A stretch of DNA of 6,805 bases from an uncultured bacterium (GTDB lineage Bacteria; Eisenbacteria; RBG-16-71-46; CAIMUX01), in assembly GCA_946886185.1 (NCBI GenBank), contig CAMPIC010000152.1, positions 1 through 6,805 on the forward strand, given 5' to 3'. Below are positions 1 to 6,428 of the stretch, one piece after another. How positions within the stretch are numbered: position 1 is the first letter of the stretch; every line of letters starts with the position of its first letter. The notes beneath the pieces were generated by a model, which was not told the origin of the DNA, ran no database searches, and saw only the letters and a program-made list of their open reading frames with translations. The position numbers and the translations under genes were made by a program.

Positions 1-196
1 CTCCGTCGTCCCCGGGAGCGGTCCAGCTCAGGAGCAGCGCGGAATCGGCATCGGTCGCCTGCGCGATCAGATCCAAAATGGGAGCCGGCGCCTGCACATC
101 GGGACCGCTGGGCGGTTCGGGATCGCCGCCACAACCCGCGGCGAGCAGGATCACCCCGATGCGCGCGAGCCGGACTACGCACAGTCGCGCGCGCAA
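1..196 (-). CDS. Lipoprotein with fibronectin-III-like domain, 5' part only
   Basis: Only the first 65 codons are in the window; the gene continues past the left edge. Read on the minus strand, the product begins with a short basic stretch, a hydrophobic core (IGVILLAAGC) and a cysteine at residue 22 followed by GGDPEPPSG. This is a lipoprotein signal peptide with an acceptable lipobox (AAGC) and a flexible acidic/proline linker. After the linker comes LLLSWTAPGDDG, the opening strand of a fibronectin-type-III-like domain as often seen in secreted proteins of Eisenbacteria-like genomes. The start is uncertain. I chose TTG at 196-194 because it gives a normal-length signal peptide, but its Shine-Dalgarno match is weak (a GGGG just upstream). 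An in-frame GTG at 277-275 would add 27 residues. The mature protein is predicted to be lipid-anchored at the cell envelope. Its function cannot be told from the visible part. It is divergent from the carboxypeptidase gene. Confidence 0.6.
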   Translation of the reverse strand, partial: MRARLCVVRLARIGVILLAAGCGGDPEPPSGPDVQAPAPILDLIAQATDADSALLLSWTAPGDDG

Positions 197-642
197 GACC
201 CCGTCGAGTCGAGCGGGATGGACCGCGGCGATTCGTCCGCGCAGACCGCCCGGAAGGTGGGAAGCGCGGAGGTGCACGGCTGCGCCGAGTCGAGCGACGT
301 GGAGCTCGAAGCGTCGAACCATGAGGAAGAAGCTCCTCGTGTTTCGGGTTCGGTGCCGGACAGCCCCACGTCCGGAAGATCTGTCGCGGGAGCAGGCCCA
401 TGGGTCTGCCTCACCCTCCGGTGCGCTCCCCGGGGGAAGCGCCGCGCTAGCTCAAACTTGTCGCGATTCTAGGGGATCTGCGCGGGATCCCTCGGAAAAT
501 CTCCTCGCCGGGCGCAGGCGAGAGGTGGAGCTTCCGAGGTGGCTCGGGGGCGATGCGAAGCGGTACACTCGTAACGCCCATCGGATGAAATGGCCGCTTC
601 GTCCTCAACTCCAGAATGGCTCATGACCAGAGGGGAATCGTC
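197..642. other. Divergent intergenic region, no convincing gene
   Basis: About 446 bases lie between the lipoprotein start and the carboxypeptidase start. Open frames exist on both strands, but their translations are arginine/serine/proline-rich with no domain or signal peptide, as expected for chance frames in GC-rich DNA. A 6-bp hairpin (CTCGCC, 7-base loop, GGCGAG) sits at 504-522. Possible -10 elements are TACACT at 564-569 on the plus strand and TAGAAT (471-466) on the minus strand. Neither has a good -35 at normal spacing, so no promoter is called firmly. The region presumably holds promoters for both flanking genes. Confidence 0.55.
629..636 (+). promoter_or_regulatory. Ribosome binding site that decides the carboxypeptidase start
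   Basis: AGAGGGGA lies 6 bases before the ATG at 643. An upstream in-frame ATG at 616 has no comparable site and would put nine polar residues (MAHDQRGIV) before the signal peptide. The site therefore favours 643. Confidence 0.7.
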
Positions 643-3384
643 ATGTTCCGACCGCTTCGCAAGGGGGCGCAGTTCGCCGTTTGGGCGGCGCTCGCAGGGC
701 TTACCCTGGCGGGTTCGACCGCGCTCGCCCGGTATCAGCAGCTCCGCATCGAGTATCCGCTTCCGCAGGCGCTCCATGATCTGATGCCCGGGAGCGATCT
801 AGAGGTCATGGGCGACGACGACGGAGCGATCCTGTTGCTCTCGACCGAGGAGATGACGGAGAAGCTGCGAGCGGCCGGCGTCGATTTGGAAGTGATCGTG
901 GACGACCTGGAGGCGTTTTACGGCGCGCGCATGCAGGCCGAAGCACACCGCGGAGGCGGGAACTTCGGAATCTTCCACACCTACTCCGAAATGCTCGCGG
1001 AGCTGAACGCCATCCACGCGGAGTTTCCCGCCATCACCACCGCTCCGTTCTCGATCGGAACGACCCATGAAGGGCGCACTCTCTGGGCGATCAAGGTCTC
1101 CGACAATCCGAACGTGGATGAAGACGAGGGAGAAGTGCTCTTCGACGGCGTGATTCACGCGCGCGAGATCATGACGGTGGAGATGAACCTCGATTTCTGC
1201 CGCCACCTCTGCGAGAACTACGGAAGCGATCCGGTCGTGACCCAGCTCGTCGATTCGCGCGAGATCCACTTCGTCCCGGTGGTCAATCCGGACGGGTTCG
1301 TCTACAACGAGACGACCAACCCCAGCGGAGGAGGGATGTGGCGGAAGAATCGGCGCGTCAACTCGGGAACGAGCTGCCGGGGCGTCGATCTCAATCGCAA
1401 CTACGACTTCCAGTGGGTCGGGACCGGCTCCTCGACCGATCCGTGCAATGACCAGTACCGCGGTCCCGCGCCCAATTCCGAGCCGGAGATCGCGGCCCTC
1501 TCCGCCTTCATCAACTCACGCGAATTCGTGGTCTGGCAGTCGTACCACAGCGTTGCCGGGATGGTGCTGTTCCCGTGGGGCTACACCACTCAGCACACGG
1601 CCGACGATGCGATCTTCCGGACCATGGCGGAGGAGATGGCGCGCGACAGCGGCTACATCACCGGCCAGCCCCCGGAGATCTTGTACAACGTGAACGGCGC
1701 TTCCTTCGATTGGGGATACGGACGGACCGATCTCCATCCGAAGATTTTCGGGTTCACCACCGAGATCAGCGGGAGCGGCTTCTGGCCCTCGGAGGGGGAG
1801 CGGGATGGGCTCATCGCCGAAAACCTCCACTCCAACCTCTATCTCTGCCAGGTGGCGGGCGCCTGGCTCGATCTCGTCGAAGTCCGAGTGATCGACGGCG
1901 GCAACGGACTCCTCGATCCCGGCGAAACGGTCGATCTCTCCGTGGTGGTGGAAAATCCCGCGCTCATCGTTCCAGCCGAGAACGTCACCGCACGGCTCTC
2001 CGTGTCCGACCCGTACCTGCTCCTCGAGGACGCCTTCATCTCGGTCGGCACCGTTCCACCCGGCGGCCGGGTGGAATCGCCGCAGCGCTTCCGTCTGACC
2101 GTCGACCCGGATGCGCCGCAAGGTCGCTCCGCCGAGATCGGGATCACACTCGTCGCGGCGGGGGATCTGGAGATCACCGGGACCGTCTCTCTCACCATCG
2201 GGCAGGCGCCGGTGCTCTCCGCGGTCGACTTCGAAGCTTCCGCGGGCGGCTGGATCCAGGACCCGACTCACACCGCCACCTCGGGTGCTTGGGTGCGGGT
2301 CGATCCGAATCCCACCGAGTATCAGCCGGGAGATGACACCACTCCCAATCCGGGTGTCTTCGCCTGGATCACCGGACAGAACTCGGATGTCGGAACGGGG
2401 GACGTCGATGGGGGAATCGCCGCCACGCGTTCACCCGTCTTCGATCTTTCCGGTCGGGAGCACGTGCGACTCGACCTCAACTACTTCCACGGCCAGCGCG
2501 ATGCGGGCGACGATCCCGCGGGAGACTTCTTCCGGATCGACATCTCCAACAACGGGGGAGCGAGCTTTCCGGTGAACCTGCTCCAGATCGGCGATCAGAC
2601 CTCTCCCGCGATCTGGCACGATCTGCAGGTCGATCTCGAGGATGTGATCACCCTCACGAACAACATGATGCTCCGCGTTCAGGCGGCGGACGGCAATCCG
2701 CAAGGCGATATCGTGGAAGCGGGAATCGATGACGTCGTCCTACTCGACATGGGGGACGGGAACGAGCCGCCGGCCGCGCCTACGCGGTTGTCTCCGCCGA
2801 ATGGCGCGATCAACCAGTCCACCACTCCGACTCTGGTGGTCGCGAACTCGACCGATCCGGAAGGGCAGCCACTCACGTATGGATTCCGGGTCTTCGCGGA
2901 TCAGGATCAGACCGATCTGGTCGCCGCGGTCGAGGGAGTTCCGCAAGGCGGGCTGACGACCTCGTGGGTCGTGACTCCGGCTCTCCAGACAGGCGCGACC
3001 TATTACTGGCGCGCCTTCGCCAACGATGGCCAGGTGTCCAGCGAGTACATGGAGACCGCGTCGTTCCAGGTCGGTTCGTCGGCGGACGCTCCGGGGGGGG
3101 AGCTCTCGGAGGCGGTCTCGCTCTCCGTGTCGCCCAACCCGGCCGGCGGAGCGGTGCGCATCCGCTACTACACGCCTCGCACCGCGAGCTCGGAGCTGCA
3201 GATCTTCGACGCGAGCGGAAGGTTGGTGCATGCACTTCCGGGGGCGCGCTGGGCGGAAGGGTGGCAAGAGATCGCCTGGGACGGGACGGACGCGGAGGGT
3301 ACGCGCGTTCCCGCCGGCGTCTACTGGGTGCGCCTCAAGCTGCCGACCGAGTCGCGCTCGGTGCGCCTCGTGACCCTGCGCTGA
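643..3384 (+). CDS. Secreted M14 zinc carboxypeptidase with CARDB-like, jelly-roll, Fn3 and FlgD-like domains
   Basis: A 913-residue exported metallocarboxypeptidase predicted to remove C-terminal residues from extracellular peptides. Residues 1 to about 29 are a Sec signal peptide (MFRPLRKG, hydrophobic core, STALA before RYQQ). Residues 30-105 look like the usual propeptide. The catalytic domain is about 106-410. Visible M14 residues are zinc ligands H172 and E175 (HARE) and H302 (SYHS); substrate-binding R234 or R237/R238 (MWRKNRR) and N251-R252 (DLNRNYDFQW); Y348 (YNVNG); and catalytic E374 (FTTEIS). All are present, so the enzyme should be active. C245 and C268 could form a disulfide. 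Accessory domains follow: a CARDB/NEW3-like beta domain about 414-520 (DGGNGLLDPGETV), a MAM-like jelly roll about 525-702, an Fn3-like domain about 708-810 (GATYYWRAFANDG), and a C-terminal FlgD-like Ig domain about 824-913 (SPNPAGG, IFDASGRLV, VPAGVYWVRL). The last resembles type IX secretion sorting domains, so surface delivery is likely but inferred. Exact substrate is unknown. The gene is monocistronic. Confidence 0.93.
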   Translation: MFRPLRKGAQFAVWAALAGLTLAGSTALARYQQLRIEYPLPQALHDLMPGSDLEVMGDDDGAILLLSTEEMTEKLRAAGVDLEVIVDDLEAFYGARMQAEAHRGGGNFGIFHTYSEMLAELNAIHAEFPAITTAPFSIGTTHEGRTLWAIKVSDNPNVDEDEGEVLFDGVIHAREIMTVEMNLDFCRHLCENYGSDPVVTQLVDSREIHFVPVVNPDGFVYNETTNPSGGGMWRKNRRVNSGTSCRGVDLNRNYDFQWVGTGSSTDPCNDQYRGPAPNSEPEIAALSAFINSREFVVWQSYHSVAGMVLFPWGYTTQHTADDAIFRTMAEEMARDSGYITGQPPEILYNVNGASFDWGYGRTDLHPKIFGFTTEISGSGFWPSEGERDGLIAENLHSNLYLCQVAGAWLDLVEVRVIDGGNGLLDPGETVDLSVVVENPALIVPAENVTARLSVSDPYLLLEDAFISVGTVPPGGRVESPQRFRLTVDPDAPQGRSAEIGITLVAAGDLEITGTVSLTIGQAPVLSAVDFEASAGGWIQDPTHTATSGAWVRVDPNPTEYQPGDDTTPNPGVFAWITGQNSDVGTGDVDGGIAATRSPVFDLSGREHVRLDLNYFHGQRDAGDDPAGDFFRIDISNNGGASFPVNLLQIGDQTSPAIWHDLQVDLEDVITLTNNMMLRVQAADGNPQGDIVEAGIDDVVLLDMGDGNEPPAAPTRLSPPNGAINQSTTPTLVVANSTDPEGQPLTYGFRVFADQDQTDLVAAVEGVPQGGLTTSWVVTPALQTGATYYWRAFANDGQVSSEYMETASFQVGSSADAPGGELSEAVSLSVSPNPAGGAVRIRYYTPRTASSELQIFDASGRLVHALPGARWAEGWQEIAWDGTDAEGTRVPAGVYWVRLKLPTESRSVRLVTLR

Positions 3385-3396
3385 TCGCATCCTCGA

Positions 3397-3411
3397 GCTC
3401 GCACCGCGAGC
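3397..3411. terminator. Short hairpin in the convergent gap, possible terminator
   Basis: GCTCGC-ACC-GCGAGC forms a perfect 6-bp stem 12 bases after the carboxypeptidase stop. There is no T-tract, so Rho-independent activity is doubtful. It lies between two convergent genes and could act on either strand. Confidence 0.3.
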
Positions 3412-3437
3412 GAACGGGGTGACGATGCTTGCGTCGG

Positions 3438-3452
3438 CGAAGTCGAACTTCG
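3438..3452. terminator. Second short hairpin, just after the minus-strand operon end
   Basis: CGAAGT-CGA-ACTTCG is a perfect 6-bp stem. It begins one base beyond the stop codon of the last operon gene (stop at 3456-3454). No T-run follows on the minus strand. Its position suits a weak or Rho-assisted terminator for the membrane-protein operon. Confidence 0.3.
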
Positions 3453-3453
3453 G

Positions 3454-4077
3454 TCAACGAGTGCCGAGGTGGAGCCAGTCGTAGAAGAGGAACTGGAAGC
3501 GTCCCACCAGGAGCGTGATCCGGCCCATGATGGTGTACCCGAAGGACGCCCCGAATCCGATCATCAAGAAGGTGATTCCGATTTTGGAGATGCCTCGGAT
3601 CAATCCTCTGTGCTCCTGGGAAAAGTAGAAATAGACCAGGATGGAGACCACGCCGGCCAACAGGATCCAGGACGAGACGTAGTCCCACAGTCCCGTCCCC
3701 GCATACGGGCCGACGATCGTGCCGCGCATCTGCGTCAGCACCTGCGCCTGCAGGATCGAAGGAATGAGATAGCCCGACCAGGCCGCCACGTAGAACGCGA
3801 TGGCATAGCGGGAGAGCCAGGCGGTGCGCCGGTGCAGGCGGAGCAGGAGCAGGACGCCGAGGATTCCTCCCGGAAGGAGCGCCCATTGCCCTTCCTCGTA
3901 AACCGGAACCCAGAGCTTCTTGTACACCGCGGAATAGAAATACTGCACCAGGTAATACCCCGCGGAGACGCCGACCAGCAGATGCTCCGCGAAGCGGTAA
4001 ACCGGATTTTCTCGATACAGGAAGCTGAAGATCGCGAGCGTCAGGAGAGCGGCGATCCAGGTGCTGATCGTATCCAT
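3454..4077 (-). CDS. Six-helix membrane protein, last gene of the DUF6754-type operon
   Basis: A 207-residue polytopic inner-membrane protein. Predicted helices lie at about 4-20, 29-50, 63-80, 88-108, 132-151 and 164-190. Basic loops RLHRRTAWLSR (80-90) and SQEHRGLIRG (153-162) fall on the cytosolic side, which puts the N-terminus outside. Two segments look like family signatures: YRENPVYRFAEHLLVGVSAG (21-40) and the C-terminal GRITLLVGRFQFL (185-197). I recall similar segments in uncharacterised proteins of other phyla, but this is from memory and not searched. The ATG at 4077-4075 overlaps the previous gene's TGA by one base (TGATG) and has a strong GGAGGA site 5 bases upstream, so translation is coupled. 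No transporter or enzyme family is recognised. The closely packed order suggests it is a membrane partner of the 288-residue and DUF6754-like proteins. Function unknown. Confidence 0.85.
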   Translation of the reverse strand: MDTISTWIAALLTLAIFSFLYRENPVYRFAEHLLVGVSAGYYLVQYFYSAVYKKLWVPVYEEGQWALLPGGILGVLLLLRLHRRTAWLSRYAIAFYVAAWSGYLIPSILQAQVLTQMRGTIVGPYAGTGLWDYVSSWILLAGVVSILVYFYFSQEHRGLIRGISKIGITFLMIGFGASFGYTIMGRITLLVGRFQFLFYDWLHLGTR

Positions 4078-4943
4078 CAACTTCCTCCGCCCACGTTGCC
4101 CTTCCGCGCGCGCCGCGGCGCGAAATAGGCGAGGTTGCCCAGGAGGATGAACAGCACCATGAGCACGTGCCCGGTGCTCTGCGAGTCCATGCCGCGCGTC
4201 GCCGCTGCCGGCCGTCCCGTGAGCGCCTCGTACTCCGAGGCTCCTTTCAACCCGCCGAGGAAGCCCAGGACCTGTCCGGACTGGTAGAACGGATAGATCA
4301 GGACCGCCTGGATCGCGGTGTTTCCGGTGACGATCTTCTGTCCGAACTTTCCTCCGGCGTATGTGACCCACCATTCCGCGTACGCAGAGCTGGCGAGCGA
4401 AATGAGCAGGGGCGTGTCGGCGAATCGGTCCGCGTCATCGAGCAGCGGGATCTCCGCGGTGGATCGCCCGTATTGATCGGCCGGATACGTCTTCCGGAAC
4501 GACTCGCCCATCCGCAGCATCGTTCCGGACCAGTCGGCGTTGTAGCCGAGGAAGACGTAGTCGACCCCGTACTCCTTGCCGAACTGCTCCGCGATCGGCC
4601 TCATGACCTGCTCGGCGATTCCGACTCCGTCCGGATAGAGCGTGAGCGCGACGATCCGCAGCCCCTTCTCGAAGCAGTGCTGCCAGACGGCAACCGACAT
4701 CGGATCGAGCTCCGCGCGCACGTCCGCCCCGTAGTCGAACGAGAAGACGATGACGTCCCCCGCCTGCAGGGTGTCGATCGCGTTGAAGAAGTCGCGCGAC
4801 TCTCTCGTCGGCTTGACCGGGAGTCCCATGGGAACGAGCACGGGAATGGCCACCGCGAGCGCGACCCCGATGAAGATGATGCGTCGATCGATCCGGGTGA
4901 GGCGGTCGATCCAGCCGCGCGAAGGCCGGTCCGTGTCGTTCAT
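4077..4943 (-). CDS. Membrane protein with extracytoplasmic alpha/beta domain between two anchors
   Basis: A 288-residue protein. A basic N-terminus (RLTRIDRR) precedes a first membrane helix at about 22-40. A large soluble domain spans about 45-255, then a second helix at about 260-275 ends in RRARKG. The positive-inside rule places both ends in the cytosol and the domain outside the cytoplasmic membrane. The domain has alternating beta and alpha segments with an acidic first strand (DVIVFSFDYG, 63-72; ELDPMS, 78-83), a second strand (RIVALTLYPDG, 96-106), LGYNADWSG (132-140), and a terminal block SGQVLGFLGGLKGASEYE (222-239). From memory, uncharacterised Chloroflexota membrane proteins carry a similar Gly-rich GL.GA..YE block; this was not searched. 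The ATG overlaps the upstream stop by four bases (ATGA), and GGGAAGAG supplies the binding site. No catalytic motif is recognised. It may be a ligand-binding or enzymatic domain held at the outer face of the membrane complex. Confidence 0.85.
   Translation of the reverse strand: MNDTDRPSRGWIDRLTRIDRRIIFIGVALAVAIPVLVPMGLPVKPTRESRDFFNAIDTLQAGDVIVFSFDYGADVRAELDPMSVAVWQHCFEKGLRIVALTLYPDGVGIAEQVMRPIAEQFGKEYGVDYVFLGYNADWSGTMLRMGESFRKTYPADQYGRSTAEIPLLDDADRFADTPLLISLASSAYAEWWVTYAGGKFGQKIVTGNTAIQAVLIYPFYQSGQVLGFLGGLKGASEYEALTGRPAAATRGMDSQSTGHVLMVLFILLGNLAYFAPRRARKGNVGGGS
4083..4088 (-). promoter_or_regulatory. Strong internal ribosome binding site before the 207-residue gene
   Basis: Read on the minus strand, GGAGGA lies 5 bases before the ATG at 4077-4075, inside the last codons of the 288-residue gene. 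It confirms the start chosen for the downstream gene despite the one-base overlap. Confidence 0.75.
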
Positions 4944-5581
4944 GAGCTCTTCCCGAGGTAGGTCCGCTCGATTCCGAGGAGGATCTTGAGCGCCGTCGCG
5001 GTCATGCCCAATCCGACTCCGATGAGGATGCCGCGCTTGGCGGCGAGATTCGGCACGTCCAGGATCCAGGTGGAGATCGCCGGAATCGAGATCCGGTGCT
5101 CGCCCAGCGGAATCGCGAGGAACTCACCGATCGGGACGCGTCCCAGCATCACGATGACTCCAGCGGCGAGGAGCAGAGCGGCATGAACGGTGCGCGCGCG
5201 GAAGGCGCGGTACGAAGCGGAAGCGACGAAGAACGCGAGGAGGGAGAACATGGTGGACTGCATGGGAGACTGGATGGTGCGGAAGAACCAGGGATAGCCT
5301 CCCTTTTCCGTTCCATCGAGGACCGCCGCTCCCACGACCAGGACGAATCCCGCGATCGCCACCACGGAATAGGCCCAGCCGCCGATCCTCCCCCGGATGC
5401 GCTGTCCGTGGAAGCGGAGCAGGCTGAACACGCCCAAAATGAGCGAAATGCCGAAGACCACCTGCTTCCAGTCGAGCACCAGGCTGTAGGCGACGGTGAA
5501 GGGCGGATGCGGGATGAAGTACTGCAGGAACATGATCATCCCGATGACGAAGCCGAAGAGGAGCGGTCCGGTTTGTTTCAC
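4940..5581 (-). CDS. Six-helix membrane protein of the DUF6754-type operon
   Basis: A 213-residue polytopic membrane protein. Helices are predicted at about 5-23, 38-56, 68-88, 106-124, 132-148 and 183-203. The basic loops RFHGQRIRGR (56-65) and YRAFRAR (124-130) and the C-terminal ERTYLGK are cytosolic, so both ends are inside. A loop of about 30 residues between helices 5 and 6 (IPLGEHRISIPAIS) lies outside. The segment MFSLLAFFVASASYRAFRAR (111-130) looks like the family signature. The start is GTG at 5581-5579: the frame is open upstream to a TGA, but there is no in-frame ATG, and GAGGAC sits 9 bases before the GTG. The gene lies 61 bases after the DUF6754-like gene and overlaps the next gene by four bases. 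No known transporter family is recognised. It is probably a membrane partner in the same complex. Confidence 0.84.
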   Translation of the reverse strand: MKQTGPLLFGFVIGMIMFLQYFIPHPPFTVAYSLVLDWKQVVFGISLILGVFSLLRFHGQRIRGRIGGWAYSVVAIAGFVLVVGAAVLDGTEKGGYPWFFRTIQSPMQSTMFSLLAFFVASASYRAFRARTVHAALLLAAGVIVMLGRVPIGEFLAIPLGEHRISIPAISTWILDVPNLAAKRGILIGVGLGMTATALKILLGIERTYLGKSS

Positions 5582-5598
5582 GCGCGATCGGTCCTCAT
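5578..5598 (-). other. Possible six-codon leader frame (MRTDRA) ending in the next start codon
   Basis: Read on the minus strand, ATG AGG ACC GAT CGC GCG TGA ends in GTGA, so its stop overlaps the GTG start of the 213-residue gene. A GAGGA lies about 13 bases before its ATG, which is rather far. The simpler reading is that AGGA inside it is only the Shine-Dalgarno sequence of the downstream gene. Translation of the leader is unproven. Confidence 0.2.
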
Positions 5599-5640
5599 GC
5601 CCGGTCGGTCTTCCTCTTCGGTGGGTTGCCGGTCATGCCC

Positions 5641-5660
5641 GCCTACCCCGGCAGGTAGGC
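5641..5660. repeat. Inverted repeat (stem-loop) spanning the DUF6754-like stop codon
   Basis: GCCTACC and GGTAGGC are perfect 7-base inverted repeats with a 6-base loop (CCGGCA). The TAG stop of the upstream gene (5645-5643) is inside one arm. On the minus-strand transcript the hairpin lies just before the only real gap in the operon (5582-5642). No T-tract follows, so it is more likely an mRNA processing or stability element, or a partial attenuator, than a full terminator. Confidence 0.45.
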
Positions 5661-6428
5661 CCGCAGATCGAATGCTCCGGTGGCCGCAAGCAGGCTCCCC
5701 AGGATCATGAGCGCGATGGCCGCGACCTTGGCGATGTCCTGTGCGCGCAACGTCCCCAGGAGGAGCGGCTCGCGCGACAGATAGGCGGAGCCGGCGTAGA
5801 GCTCCTCGCCGATCAGCGTGTAATCGCACGAACAGATGAAGAAGGGGAGCTGCGCATCGGAGTCGGTCCCCGCGATCTGGATCGCCCCGGTCGCGTTGCC
5901 GGTCTCGGTCATGATGAGCGATTCCGCGTAGAACTTTCCGATGTAGAAGTTGGTCGCCGGTTTCATCCGCATCATCGTCCCGCAGACGTTCGCGGCATAC
6001 CCGAACTGGCTGTAGGTGGAGTAGTAGATGTCGGCCTCCCGGTACAAATCGGGACGCCCCGCCGCGGTGTACGCCTCTCGCACCACCTGTTGCGCCACCG
6101 TCATCACGAACGGATCGCGATTGGGCACCAGGATCGGAGTTTCATACTCGGCCACACGCTTGGCGACCTGCCCGAGCACGTTCATGGAAGCGACGGTCGC
6201 GACTTCGTCCATCGAGTCCAGGCCGGGGCAATAGAGGATCGGCCTTCCCATCTCGGTGGCTCGACCGACCGCTTCTTCGACCGCCTCCAACCCAGGGATG
6301 CGCCGGATCTGGATGTCCGCCCCGCCGCGCGCGCGCCGCACGAAAAGGACCACGAGCGTTCCGAAAGAGAGAGCGGTGATGAGCTCGGCGAATCGAGTCG
6401 TGTCCAGCCACGCGGGGAACGGGATCAC
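5643..6428 (-). CDS. DUF6754-like membrane-anchored cytosolic-domain protein
   Basis: A 261-residue protein with one membrane helix near the N-terminus (about 13-30), followed by RRARGG, and one near the C-terminus (about 233-253). The positive-inside rule places the domain between them, about 35-232, in the cytosol. Visible conserved-looking blocks are ILYCPGLDSMDEVATVASMN (64-83), ILVPNRDPFVMTVAQQVVRE (99-118), FYAESLIMTETGNATGAIQI (166-185) and CSCDYTLIGEELYAGSAYLS (199-218). These resemble what I recall of proteins labelled DUF6754, a family without known function. Four cysteines (C67, C149, C199, C201) and acidic residues D71, D74, D105, E169, E175, D202, E208 and E209 are candidates for an active or metal site, but this is inference. 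The start is GTG at 6428-6426, overlapping the GlgC-type gene's TGA by four bases (GTGA), with GGAG about 9 bases upstream. Longer readings of this frame run inside the upstream gene and are not credible. Function unknown. Confidence 0.85.
   Translation of the reverse strand: MIPFPAWLDTTRFAELITALSFGTLVVLFVRRARGGADIQIRRIPGLEAVEEAVGRATEMGRPILYCPGLDSMDEVATVASMNVLGQVAKRVAEYETPILVPNRDPFVMTVAQQVVREAYTAAGRPDLYREADIYYSTYSQFGYAANVCGTMMRMKPATNFYIGKFYAESLIMTETGNATGAIQIAGTDSDAQLPFFICSCDYTLIGEELYAGSAYLSREPLLLGTLRAQDIAKVAAIALMILGSLLAATGAFDLRAYLPG

Noticed and set aside
564..569. TACACT as a -10 element for the carboxypeptidase gene
   Set aside because: No acceptable -35 lies 16-18 bases upstream, and the organism's promoter consensus is unknown, so it is mentioned only within the intergenic entry.
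78..626. Plus-strand frame of 182 codons left of the carboxypeptidase
   Set aside because: Arginine/serine/proline-rich with no signal peptide or domain, and antisense to a credible lipoprotein signal peptide at 1-196.
1516..2336. Long open frames on both strands inside the carboxypeptidase gene
   Set aside because: They overlap the catalytic and CARDB-like domains, whose frame has every M14 active-site residue; the alternative products are Arg/Gly/His-rich noise.
3454..4374. Longer version of the 207-residue gene starting upstream of 4077
   Set aside because: The extension is an out-of-frame reading of the 288-residue gene. The ATG at 4077 has a GGAGGA site at ideal spacing.
4167..4961. 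Plus-strand open frame of 264 codons antisense to the 288-residue gene
   Set aside because: Arg/Asp/Glu-rich low-complexity product with no recognisable fold; it is a mirror of the real minus-strand gene.
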